DNA from: an uncultured Bacteroidota bacterium
Lineage (GTDB): Bacteria > Bacteroidota > Bacteroidia > Chitinophagales > Chitinophagaceae
Assembly (NCBI GenBank): GCA_903933995.1
Contig: CAIZMD010000718.1
Coordinates: 1-15,466, forward strand
Direction: 5' to 3'
DNA: 15,466 nt
A model generated the notes under the pieces. That model saw only the letters and a list, made by a program, of their open reading frames with translations, had not been told where the DNA came from and made no database searches. Positions 1 to 9,700 of this stretch are shown here, piece after piece (position 1 is the first letter of the stretch; every line of letters starts with the position of its first letter). Made by a program: the position numbers and the translations under genes.

Positions 1-315
1 ATTGAATCCAATCAATTTTCCTTTAAATGTTGCATTGGGAAATTTATTGGTATGCAAATAATTCTCATTGAAATGCTCTTCTAACAATGCATTGTTAAAA
101 TGGAAGGTTTTCATAGGAACCAACAATGCCACTTCATTAGTTTCAACTTTGAGAACGGCGGTACCTTCTTTACTTACAGAAGCATAATCTTTATGGCTCT
201 GATCTTTATTAGGATTAAAGAAAATATTGGCGTCCCTAGTTTTATAAGTCTGTGCAACAACTATGTTAGAAAGAATAATAAATAATAAAGTAACTAATAG
301 TGTGATCTTTTTCAT
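1..315 (-). CDS. YceI-like secreted protein, C-terminally truncated by window edge
   Basis: This frame stays open for 105 codons from an ATG at 315-313 to the window edge. The N-terminus is a clear signal peptide: MKK, a hydrophobic stretch of about 16 residues, then a likely cleavage after VVA before QTYK. The mature part contains the segment from about residue 72 (KTFHFNNALLEEHFNENYL) followed by HTNKFPNATFKGKLIGF. That matches the YceI-family pattern of a beta-strand, a helix ending in Y(L/M), then FPxxxFKG. YceI proteins are periplasmic or secreted lipocalin-like barrels that bind polyisoprenoids or similar lipids; I infer the ligand from the family only. The start lies 35 bp after the stop of the upstream haem-type lipoprotein gene, which suggests the same operon. 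About half of a typical YceI domain is present, and the rest lies outside the window. Confidence 0.8.
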   Translation of the reverse strand, partial: MKKITLLVTLLFIILSNIVVAQTYKTRDANIFFNPNKDQSHKDYASVSKEGTAVLKVETNEVALLVPMKTFHFNNALLEEHFNENYLHTNKFPNATFKGKLIGFN

Positions 316-350
316 TTTTGTGGTTTTATCTATTTAAAAGTGGGTTTAAA

Positions 351-974
351 TTATTGAGGCATGCCTTGAGCAATCCATGCAAGAAAGTTAGCAGTAGTTG
401 TTCCGCTTAGGCTAAGGGCTCCACCCTTGTGGCCACTAGCGCCACCACTACTCATGATTTTACTCAAATCATCTTTTATAGCAACCATTTTAGCATAGTC
501 TAAGTTTGGCCCAAGACCACCATGACAGGCACTTCCTTTACAATCTGTTTTATAAAGAGGCACAATGTTGGTAGTATAGGTAACTGGGCCAGTTACTGGT
601 GGTGGAACATAATTATCCTTAGCACCTTGTTTAACCCATAATTTCACCAATTCTGCTTGAGAAGAGGTAAAATAAATACCTCCTTCACCAGGGTGATCCT
701 TACCAAGGGCCATATTATTTAACACAGTAGACCTTGATTGTATGGCACCATACCAAATAGTGTCTTTATAAGAGAATTGAACCGCGTTTGAATATTTACC
801 ATTGTTGTGGCAACCACAGGCTCCTGATATCATAATAGGAACAATGTCGTCGCGGAAAGAGATACTTGCCAAAGCATCAGCTGTTGGTTTGGTAACGTCT
901 TTTTTATTATTATAGCATGAGAAGAAAAGCAGGATACCGCCAATCACTCCCAGATAGATGAATAATTTCTTCAT
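351..974 (-). CDS. Lipoprotein with two atypical c-type haem motifs (CXCH and CX4CH)
   Basis: A 207-residue protein with a lipoprotein signal peptide: MKK, a hydrophobic core, and lipobox LFFSC giving lipidated Cys20. Two similar halves follow. The first (about residues 38-121) has FRDDIVPI, then C53-G-C55-H56, and ends in LVKLWVKQGAKD. The second (about 132-207) has YTTNIVPL, then C145-KGSA-C150-H151, and ends in FLAWIAQGMPQ. The layout of an initial I-x-P helix, a Cys-His motif and a terminal W-I-x-x-G helix is typical of cytochrome-c-like domains in environmental Bacteroidota and Planctomycetes. The Cys-His spacings are not the standard CXXCH, so covalent haem attachment is likely for CX4CH but doubtful for CXCH. 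The gene is 23 bp downstream of the related 396-aa lipoprotein and 35 bp before the YceI-like gene. Function is inferred as extracytoplasmic electron transfer; no substrate can be named. Confidence 0.75.
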   Translation of the reverse strand: MKKLFIYLGVIGGILLFFSCYNNKKDVTKPTADALASISFRDDIVPIMISGACGCHNNGKYSNAVQFSYKDTIWYGAIQSRSTVLNNMALGKDHPGEGGIYFTSSQAELVKLWVKQGAKDNYVPPPVTGPVTYTTNIVPLYKTDCKGSACHGGLGPNLDYAKMVAIKDDLSKIMSSGGASGHKGGALSLSGTTTANFLAWIAQGMPQ

Positions 975-997
975 AAAATGTATTTTTCTGGTTAGGA

Positions 998-2188
998 TTA
1001 TTTTGTGATGATTTTACCTGAAATACTGTATTTGAAAATACCTGTACCGTCAGTACCGAATTTCCATACTGCAGGAATATTAGGATCTCCAAAATACCAA
1101 CCCTTAATAATGGCAACTTCGGATGATTTTAAACCACCATCGGCGTAAGCCATATCACCTTGGTGTTTGGTTGCAAATATTTTGGTTCTTGGACTTGCCA
1201 ATAATAAAGTAGAATCTACTCTTGATAGCATGGAACTAGTTGCTGTTAAAGGATCACCTTTTGCATAATACTTTTTTCCATTACCATCTGTAAATTGTAC
1301 AGTTGTGTTTGACCTAGTAGATTTTGGATACATGACATCCATTAATATGTCATCATAGGTATTCAACGGTCCACGAGTACTTGAGAATGAAATAGGCAAT
1401 GCAAAGGTTTTATAAGGTCTAAAACTGGCATTTGCCAAAGTATCCGTATAGAATTTTTTTACACTGTCTTTATAGGCTGTCCAAACAGAAGTCAATTTGG
1501 GATTTTTCAATTGACTATAAGTGGTAACAGCTCCAGAAGTAAGATTTGTAAAAACAAAAGTTGAACTATCCGCAGAAGTTAAAGCACCCAATAAACCTTT
1601 TCTAGCCCAAGCACCACTAGCTGTTGCTTGATTATGACAGTTACCGGAAGAGCATCCAATACCAATTAAGGCAATTGCAGCAGGTCTGTAATCTTCAATA
1701 CCGGGATTGGGTTTGGCTCCGTTTTTAATCCAATTGTAGATAATATTTTTTTCTGAAACGGTTAAGTCAACACCATAGTTAACGGGAGGCATAGCCTTAT
1801 TCAAGTCACTGGTAGTTACCAATTGAAACAACTCACTTGCTTCGGGGTTACCAGGGGTTACCATTGTCATCACACTTTCATAAGAATCTAGATATGGTTT
1901 TACGCCACCACCACCATGACATCCAGCAGAGACACAGTTGTTTCTAATAATACTTCTCACACTTTTTGTAACAACAATATCATTAACACTCGGTTTAGTG
2001 TCAGCATAAGGCACTACTGTTGAATCATAAAATGGGGAGAATAAAGTAGAATCAGGTGCATTCACCAGTGCGCGAGAAATACCCGAAGCATTGGTTCCAT
2101 CTTTTTTACACTGTATTAATAACAATGAAAACAACAACAGACAAATCAGGCTGATGAGACCTTTTGGGTTGGAAACCGTTTTTTTCAT
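998..2188 (-). CDS. Large lipoprotein with two CX4CH haem-type motifs
   Basis: A 396-residue exported lipoprotein: a hydrophobic segment at residues 10-26 ends in lipobox LIQC, giving lipidated Cys27. An N-terminal cytochrome-c-like domain (about 72-160) has V-R-S-I-I before C85-VSAG-C90-H91, then KAMPP (Met133, a candidate distal haem ligand), and the closing helix IIYNWIKNGAKP. That order is the one seen in planctomycete-type cytochrome c (PSCyt1-like) domains. A second motif, C179-SSGN-C184-H185, opens another domain that runs into about 200 C-terminal residues I do not recognise, with another late WYFGDP-like helix. It is the first gene of a tight minus-strand set with the 207-aa lipoprotein and the YceI-like gene, and probably supplies the operon's promoter from the divergent region to its right. 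CX4CH is known in some multihaem cytochromes, but haem loading here is inferred. Confidence 0.75.
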   Translation of the reverse strand: MKKTVSNPKGLISLICLLLFSLLLIQCKKDGTNASGISRALVNAPDSTLFSPFYDSTVVPYADTKPSVNDIVVTKSVRSIIRNNCVSAGCHGGGGVKPYLDSYESVMTMVTPGNPEASELFQLVTTSDLNKAMPPVNYGVDLTVSEKNIIYNWIKNGAKPNPGIEDYRPAAIALIGIGCSSGNCHNQATASGAWARKGLLGALTSADSSTFVFTNLTSGAVTTYSQLKNPKLTSVWTAYKDSVKKFYTDTLANASFRPYKTFALPISFSSTRGPLNTYDDILMDVMYPKSTRSNTTVQFTDGNGKKYYAKGDPLTATSSMLSRVDSTLLLASPRTKIFATKHQGDMAYADGGLKSSEVAIIKGWYFGDPNIPAVWKFGTDGTGIFKYSISGKIITK

Positions 2189-2317
2189 ACACTTAATTTT
2201 TTTGAGGAATAGGATATTTAGGACTAGGAAATAATGGATGGTTATTTTCCCTTCCTATTTAATGGTAAAATTATCCTGACCCAAATGACAATAGAATGAC
2301 AGAAGACAGTTGTAATT

Positions 2318-2331
2318 ATGATTTAAATCAT
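2318..2331. promoter_or_regulatory. FNR/CRP-box-like palindrome
   Basis: ATGATTTAAATCAT is a perfect 14-bp palindrome. It fits the Crp/Fnr-family half-site layout TTGAT-N4-ATCAA with only the outermost base of each half changed. It overlaps a longer inverted repeat whose arms AAATCATGA (2325-2333) and TCATGATTT (2350-2358) are 16 bp apart. Its position between putative cytochrome lipoproteins and the divergent gene fits redox-responsive control, but the binding protein is not in the window and the assignment is inference. Confidence 0.35.
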
Positions 2332-2444
2332 GAATTAGAATGTTCTATGTCATGATTTCTTAAGATTAGTTTTTAAAACTTTGTCCTTAATTAATTAAGT
2401 CAATTAGAAATGACTTGTTCACCCACAAAATCAACGTTGCAACA

Positions 2445-2479
2445 ATGAATTATCTATGTTGCTACATTGAATAATTCAT
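2445..2479. repeat. Inverted repeat in the leader of the OB-fold gene
   Basis: Arms ATGAATTAT (2445-2453) and ATAATTCAT (2471-2479) are perfect reverse complements separated by 17 bp, ending 19 bp before the ATG at 2499. Just upstream, CAACGTTGCAAC (2432-2443) holds two overlapping 8-bp palindromes, CAACGTTG and GTTGCAAC. These could form a leader hairpin or an operator. AT-rich sequence makes short inverted repeats fairly likely by chance. Confidence 0.35.
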
Positions 2480-2498
2480 AACCTAAACAAAGTATACG

Positions 2499-2936
2499 AT
2501 GAAAAAGAAAATCTTAATTGGAATTGCTGTTGTTATTGTTGCAGTTGGAATTTGGTTTGCCTTTAACCAAGAAAAAGCAACACAAATGATTGTAGATCTG
2601 GGAATGGCAATGACTTCTTCGGTTAAACACAGAGATGCAGCATCTGAAAAAGCCAAATTTGAAATGACAGCCGATGATTTTTCAAAAGCGTTTAAGGACA
2701 ATGCAGTTACAGCAAATACCACTTACATTAATCAAGCAGTTCTATTAGAAGGTAGTGTTACAACTGTTTCAGGAGTTACCGTTACACTTAATAATATTGC
2801 TTGTAATATAGACAGTAGTGATACTGAAAAAGTTAAAATGCTAAAACCAGGAGATAAAGTAAAAATACAAGGTTTGGTAGTTGGCTATAATGACCTAATG
2901 GAAGAGATTGCCCTTGCTCAGTGCAAGATTAAATAG
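2499..2936 (+). CDS. Membrane-anchored OB-fold (tRNA_anti-like) protein
   Basis: A 145-residue protein with an N-terminal membrane anchor at about residues 4-22 (MKKKILIGIAVVIVAVGIWF). It is followed by a short linker, and from about residue 58 by a domain of the OB-fold tRNA_anti-like type found in many Bacteroidota. The family's order is visible: MTADDFSKAFKDNAVTAN, then YINQAVLLEGSV, a strand ending NIACNI, LKPGDKVKIQGLVVGY, and a final I-A-L-A-Q-C-K-I strand. No lipobox Cys is present, so it is predicted to be anchored by an uncleaved signal segment with the OB fold outside the cytoplasm. The molecular function of this family is not established; the name refers to fold similarity and does not imply tRNA binding. 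The gene stands alone on the plus strand and ends 14 bp before the convergent phosphopantetheinyl transferase gene. Confidence 0.75.
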   Translation: MKKKILIGIAVVIVAVGIWFAFNQEKATQMIVDLGMAMTSSVKHRDAASEKAKFEMTADDFSKAFKDNAVTANTTYINQAVLLEGSVTTVSGVTVTLNNIACNIDSSDTEKVKMLKPGDKVKIQGLVVGYNDLMEEIALAQCKIK

Positions 2937-2950
2937 ACTTCGAATGTTTG

Positions 2951-3694
2951 TCAGTTTGCTATATCCTGTTCCAAGAACAGGATATTTTTTTTACCTGCTT
3001 TAAAACAAATACTTGCAACATGATCTTCATCTAGTGTAAAACTACAATTTTCCCAATCCTGTTCTATACTGGGTTGATTGAATAAAGCCCATTTTCCATC
3101 CAGGCAGGTTAATTGAGACAAACTATCATCCAAACCCTTTGAAGTTGCTTTAACAAAAGATTCCTTCCTTGTCCATAATCTATAAAACAATTCTCTGGAA
3201 TTGGTATTGTTTTGAATATAGGTTTGTTCCGTATTGCTAAAACAAGCGGTCAATAATGATTCAAAATTGAATGAAGCCTGTATCTGTTCTACGTCTACCC
3301 CAATGGCCTCATTTGCAAAAGCCACTACTATCCAATTACCGGAGTGTGAAATATTGTATTCTAATGAAATAGATGAATTAGTGAAAATGTATGGCTTCTT
3401 ATTGGTTCCCACTTTTATGCATACATCCTTTGCTTGACAATTTAAATACTGGCTTACTAGTATTTTCAAGATACTTCTTGCAATAATAAATCTTTGACTG
3501 TCTTTTAGTTGATGATAGCTGTTGGCACGCTTTTGTTCCGCTGTATCTAAGAGTTCAAAAAGGGATGGAATTGAACCCAAGTATTGGGGAATATAAATTC
3601 TATGAATTCGAATCTGTGATTCAAAATCTACGGATTCCTGATCCGCTAAATTCCATTGCAGATTCTCTAAAGATTTACAAATTATACTTGACAT
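2951..3694 (-). CDS. Sfp-type 4'-phosphopantetheinyl transferase
   Basis: A 247-residue enzyme expected to move the phosphopantetheine arm of CoA onto the conserved Ser of carrier domains, turning apo into holo carriers in the cytoplasm. The hallmark motifs of the Sfp/Gsp/HetI group are present: SHSGNWIVVAFA (116-127), IGVDVEQI with the Mg-binding acidic residues D134 and E136, and FYRLWTRKESFVKATSKGL (170-188) with W174, K177, E178 and K182. Length fits the Sfp class (about 230-250 aa), not the shorter AcpS class. The ATG is 10 bp after the stop of the megasynthase gene, so the two are almost certainly co-transcribed, and the natural substrates are that enzyme's carrier domains. The last codons double as the convergent gene's terminator hairpin. 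No Shine-Dalgarno is visible. Confidence 0.93.
   Translation of the reverse strand: MSSIICKSLENLQWNLADQESVDFESQIRIHRIYIPQYLGSIPSLFELLDTAEQKRANSYHQLKDSQRFIIARSILKILVSQYLNCQAKDVCIKVGTNKKPYIFTNSSISLEYNISHSGNWIVVAFANEAIGVDVEQIQASFNFESLLTACFSNTEQTYIQNNTNSRELFYRLWTRKESFVKATSKGLDDSLSQLTCLDGKWALFNQPSIEQDWENCSFTLDEDHVASICFKAGKKNILFLEQDIAN
2961..2992 (+). terminator. Intrinsic terminator of the OB-fold gene, inside the convergent CDS
   Basis: An 11-bp perfect stem (ATATCCTGTTC, 2961-2971, with GAACAGGATAT, 2975-2985) closes a 3-base loop and runs into eight T residues (2985-2992) on the plus strand, 25 bp after the stop at 2936. The same bases encode the end of the phosphopantetheinyl transferase on the minus strand (residues NILFLEQDI). 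On the minus strand no T-run follows the stem, so it should act for the plus-strand gene only. Confidence 0.85.
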
Positions 3695-3704
3695 GAAACA
3701 CTAA

Positions 3705-6700
3705 TTATACCTGTTGTCTTCTTTTCAATACTGATTGCAAAACTTTTGCAAAATCAATATGATTAGGAGAAATCAGGAATGTTTTGTGATCACCGGGCAC
3801 TTCGTGAATAAAGACATCACGCATGGTATTCTCACGCCAACCCAAAAACTCCTGATCAGGTACAAAATACAACCGTTTTTTTACTCTAAACAAATCAATA
3901 TCATTTGCTGATAAATTCAAATGATAATTTTTTAGAGCGTATTCATATCTAATATCTAATAATGTCTCTTCCTGTTCTTCTTGACTTGCTGATTCATTTA
4001 ATCTAAATATACTTTTCCATTTGCTTCTTAAAAAGAATAGCTGGTAGGATAAAGTCTCTTTAGGGTCTCTTAAAAATGATTTAAAAATGAATTCAAATTT
4101 CGGGAATTGGCGATAACTTTTTCTGACCAATTTCTGCATACTGGTTTCTCTAAAATATCCAGTTTCCGCATTGCAATCAAACATAGCCAACATGGTAACT
4201 TTAATACCCATAGACCTTAATTGCTTGGCCATTTCAAAGGCCACAAATCCTCCAAAAGAATAACCCGCTAAAGCATACGAATCGCTTGGCACTTTTTCCA
4301 ACATCTCCTGAATATATTCATTTGCAATATCTTCTATGGTCATTAATGGCGATTCCAATTTATGTAACCCTTTTGGCTGTATGCCATAAACGGGTTGCAT
4401 GTGGTCCAGTTGCCTAGCAATTGGCATAAACATGAGTACACTCATATTAAAGCCATGTACAATCATTAATGGAGGCTTATTCCCAAATGGTTTTAAGGGT
4501 ACAATTGCTGCGTTATCGGCTACTCCCAATAATTGCCCATTACCTTGATTCAATGCCAATTTTGACAATTCTTCAACAGTTGGAGATTGGAATATGGCAG
4601 CTACCGGAAGCCTAATCCCAGTTTCTTTTTCTAACCGAATCATGGCTAGAACCGCTAAATTGGAATGTCCTCCCATTTCAAAGAAATCATCACGAATACC
4701 AACTTTTTGTTTTGACAAGATACTTGCCCAAATATTTGCAATAATATTCTCCATTGTTGACCTTGGAGCCAAATATTTACCAGAATGTTTTTTTACAACA
4801 ATGGGTAATGCATTTCTATCAATTTTCCCATTGGGTGTAAGAGGCATTTGTTTGATTACCAGCATTTCACTTGGAATCATATATCCAGGCAAGACATATT
4901 TTAAATCTTGTTGCCACTGTTGATCAAATTGCTTGTCTTGCTCATACAAGTCTGGAACTACATAGGCAATTAATAAACCATCCCTAGATATTACAATGGC
5001 GTCTTTTACTCCCTCTAATTTTCTTAATTGAAATTCAATTTCACCCAATTCTATTCTCAATCCTCTAATCTTGACTTGATTATCAGACCTACCCATATAT
5101 AAAATTTCTCCAGATTCTAGGTACATTCCCAAGTCTCCAGTTTTATACATTAGTTTGTATTGTTTGGAGAAAGGATTGTTGATAAACCTTTGATTGGTTA
5201 ACTCAGGATTGTTCCAATATCCCCTTGCCAATCCCTCCCCTGCAATAAATATTTCTCCAATTAAACCATCATGAACCAAGGCGCCCGATTCATCCAGAAT
5301 ATATACCTCGGTATTATTTACTGGTTTACCTATAGTAATTAATTCATTTATTTCTCTGATTTGCTTTTGGGTAGATAGAATGGTGGTTTCCGTTGGACCA
5401 TACATATTCCACAACTCCTTAGCTTTTATCAAGAGTTTATCTGCCAAGTCACCAGGCAATGCTTCACCTCCAGTTAAAGCCTTTAAAGGAAGTGGCGATT
5501 CCCATCCAGCTTCTAAGATCATCAACCAAGTTGCAGGTGTTGCAAACATGATGCTAATATTGGCTGATTGCATGATTTCTAATAGCAATCTTCCGTCTTT
5601 AGAGGTATTGGAATCAGCTAAAACCAAGGTAGCGCCTGCCATTAAAGGCAAAAACAATTCCATGGCAGATATATCAAATGCAATGGTTGTGATAGCTAAA
5701 AACCTATCTCTTTTATTTATACCAGGCGTTTTAATTAGACCTGTAAATAAATTGACTAAATTTCTATGTCCTACTCCTACTCCTTTTGGGTTGCCTGTAG
5801 AACCAGATGTATAAAGAACATAAGCCAAACTATTGGCTTTTGCAACCAAGTCTGGATTTGCTACTGAATGATTTTCTAATAAATCCCAAATGCTGTCAAT
5901 CCAAATCACATGGGGCACATCAACAAACTGTGTTTTAAAGCTATTTGAAACCAGCAAACATTTGACTGAAGCATCTTCCAACATGAATCTGACCCTTCCC
6001 ATTGGATAATTAGCATCTATGGGTAAGTAGGCCGCTCCTAATTTTAGTATTGCCAATAGCGCAATAATCATTTTATCTGACCTATCCATGACAACAGCCA
6101 CCAAATCATGCTCTTTAACACCCAAGCTTGACAAATAGGACGCCATCTGATTGGCACTACTATTCAGGTCTTGATAAGTGACTATTCTACCATTTTGTTC
6201 AAAAGCAATGCTTTGGGCATTTTTTTCTACCTGCTCCTCAAATAATTGAACCAGTGTTTTTTGGCTTGGGAAATTTGTTGGGGCAGGATTCCTTTTTAGC
6301 AATTGTTCTTTAAAATCAATCTTTTGCCCTATTGGAACTTGGGCTAATTTTCCATCCTGATTAGCTACGATATTCAACAACATTTGTTCAAAATCCGCCA
6401 TCATTTTTGCAATGGTAGTTGACTTAAACAATCTTGTATTATAAGACCATTCTAACACCAATTTATCTTCATTGCCATTGGCATTCAGAAACAATTCAAA
6501 ATTTTCAAAAGCTCTTGGATGATAGACTAATTCATATTGTAATTCGTGAAAATGAACCCCTTTGTCCATACCAAGATCTATATTGAACACAACTGGAACC
6601 ATTGGGACTAAGGAAGCATCTCTTGAAATGGGTAATTTTTTCAATAAAGACCCAAATGTTAGTTGCTGATGATCAAGATCATCTAAAAGAAGGGATTTTC

Positions 6701-9700
6701 TTGACTTTAAGTATTCAACAAAACTTGCATCTGGTAAATACTTACTTCTAATGGGCAATAAGTTCACACAATGACCAACTAATTCAAGCATCCCCAAAAC
6801 AGGTTGTCCTGCCGATGGAAGACCAATGATTATTTGATCCTGTTTACTAGTCTTTTGTAAGAATACTTCAAATGCACAAAGCAGTGTTGTGACAAAACTA
6901 CATCCAGCTGAAGCACCCAATTGTTTGAGCTTTATGACCAATGTTTGATCTAGTAGATAATCATTTCTTTGACTTTGGAAAGTTCTAACAGGTGGCCTAG
7001 CAAAATCCGTTTGAAGATTAATTGCAGGAATATCATTTTCATATTTACCCAACCAATATGCTTCTGTTTGTTGATACTCTTTGCTATGCTGAATTTCTTT
7101 TTGTTTGCTAGCAAATTCTTTATATCCAACTACTTTATCTAATAAGAAAAATCCTTTTTGTGCTAACCCAGAATAGATTCTTCCCAAGTCTTGCAGAAGA
7201 ACACCTAAAGACCAGCCATCGCCTACAATATGATGCACAGTTAGGGTAATATAATAGGCTTGATCTGAAAGTTGGAAAACGGCGAACCTACACAAAGGGC
7301 CATTTAATAAGTCAAATGATTTACGAGCATCGGTTCTGGCAAACTCCGTTAATACATCTTGCTGCCTATTAAATGCCAGTTGTCTTAAATCTTGAATATT
7401 TAAGTTTAACTCCAATTCCTTAAACACAATCATCAATTTACCATCTGGACTAAATGCAGCTCTTAAGGCTTCGTGTCTGTTAACAAGTTCTATCAATGCC
7501 TGTTTAAGAAACTCAAAATTGGGTTGCCCTTCTAATTTTAAAGAAACAGATTCATTATATGCCCTATTGGCGTCTTCTCCTCCAATAAAACAGCTCAACC
7601 AGATTTCTTTTTGAGATTCGGTTACAGGAAATACTGTTTCTATACTGGGACCTTCATAAGATAATTGAAGCTGCTTTTCGGGATTGATCCAAATGGGGTT
7701 TCCTTCTTCATCCCTACCCAAAATGGCACCTGAAAATGGAGGATATTCCCACTTAGAAACTTCCATATCCAGTTCGCTGGATTGTTCATCAGGTACAAAG
7801 AAACCAGCATCTACCATTCTGTTGACGGCTGTGTCAAAAACAGCAATCATTCTATCAATATCTTCCTCAGTGTGAGCCAAAGTAATAAAGCAAGGAAATC
7901 CATCCCAAATATGAATTCCATTTTCACGCATGATCGTGAACAGTAGTTCACTATAAGCAATGGGTTCTCGATATTTTATTTTCCAAACAGAGCCAAAATG
8001 AGCAATATATACTGGAATCTGTTTGCTTTTACAAATCTGATTAAAAGCGTCCGATAACCTATTCGTTTTTTCAGTTAAACCAATTTGAAGCGCGTGCCCT
8101 TCTTGCAACATAAAATCCAAACTGGCCTTGGTACTAGCAAGTGCCAAAGGATGTCTAACAAAAGTTCCGGCAAAGTAGGTAACGCCAACTTGAGGTATGG
8201 ATACATCACCATATTGCCATGTACCTCCATCAAGCGCATCCATCCATTCTTTTTTCCCTGAAATCACACCAATCGGTAATCCACCAGCAATTACTTTACC
8301 ATAGGTTCCTACATCGGCTTGAATACCAAATAGACCTTGAGCCCCAGCAGGATGCACCCTGAATCCAGTAATTACCTCATCAAAGATTAAAGCAGTTCCA
8401 GTATTAGCAGTAATGACTCTTAAGGCTTTTAAAAATGCTACGGGTTGAAACTCCAACCTCCTACTTTGTACAGGTTCTACCAATACGGCAGCTAATTCTG
8501 CTCCTCTTTCTTCAATAATTCTCAAACTCTCTTCCGTACCATATTCAAGAATCAGCATGTTTTGAACCGCTTCAGGCATGATCCCTGCTGCGGCAGGATA
8601 GGTTTTGCCATTACTTGCACCTCTAACAATGACTTCGTCAATAATTCCATGATAAGAACCCGAGAAAGCAACAATCAATGACCTTCCAGTTACCGTTCTA
8701 GCTATACGCATAGCACCCAAAACGGCTTCAGATCCTGTATTACACAATGCAGTTCTTTCAAATCCAGTAAAAGCTCCAATTAGTTTACAAACCTCTCCCG
8801 CTAATTGGTGTTGGGGGCCAACTTCATAACCCGCGTCAATTTGTTGTTTTAAAGCCTTTGTAATAAAATCTGGTTGGTATCCTAATAGGTTACTACCAAA
8901 CCCATTTAAAGCATCAATGTATTCGTTGCCATCAATATCCCAAAGTCTAGCACCTTTTGATTTATTGACTACAATGGGATAAACAATTTCTTTGGTTAGT
9001 GGCTTAAATCCAGAGACCACCCTAGGGTCAGCCATACAGTCTCTAAACTCACCCGTATAATTTTTACTATTATTGGTTTTACCAGTATAGCTAATAATCA
9101 GTTCTTGCAAAAACGTTTCCTGTGTTTGACTGAGCTGACTAGTTCTTTGTTTTTCAATATTGGCACTAGCCCCAAATGGTTTTTTTAATTCTGCTTGTTC
9201 TTCAACAGTTAGCCCAGCAAATGAAATTTCCTGATTGGGCTTAGCTGATACAATAGGATTGACAGTTCCCGTTTTTTGTGCTGCTATATAGTTTGTTAAT
9301 GCACCCAATGAAACAAAGTCTTCATTCAATTGTCTAAAACTAATTGGTACGCCAAATGCTTTTTTTAAATTAATGGCCACCTGTGTTAATAACAAGGAAT
9401 CAAAACCCAGTTCTAACAAACTATGCGTTTCATTAGCTGCTGAAAGATCCAATCCAGAAGCTTGTTCCAGCAATGTTTTTATTTGTCCCAATAAATCCTC
9501 TGCAGTTGAAACTGTCTGATCTGATTCAGTAGGCAAGATGGTTGTAGCAAGAGTAAGATCAATACCTGTTATTGAGATAGCATTGGTCACAACAGGATCT
9601 AACCAAAACCGTTTCCTGTCAAACGCATAAGTTGGTAAGTCTAATTTAAGCCGGTCCTTGGCATCATATACACAGTCCCAATTAGGCTGATAACCTCGCA

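Larger units (their letters stand above)
2189..2498. promoter_or_regulatory. Divergent AT-rich intergenic region
   Basis: These 310 bp separate the minus-strand haem-lipoprotein operon from the plus-strand OB-fold gene, so both promoters should lie here. I see no open frame of interest and no ribosome-binding site. No strong match to the Bacteroidota TTTG / TAnnTTTG promoter pair stands out. TATCTATG at 2451-2458 matches the -7 element in 7 of 8 positions for the plus-strand gene, but it has no good -33 partner. The palindromes and inverted repeats listed separately are the most structured elements. Confidence 0.5.

Noticed and set aside
100..285. Plus-strand 61-codon frame
   Set aside because: It is antisense to the YceI-like gene, which has a signal peptide and recognisable family residues.
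910..1116. Minus-strand 68-codon frame bridging the two lipoprotein genes
   Set aside because: It overlaps the ends of two better-supported genes in another frame and has no signal or family features.
4594..5814. Plus-strand open frames of 109 and 144 codons within the megasynthase gene
   Set aside because: They are antisense to conserved adenylation and carrier motifs and show no domain or start context.
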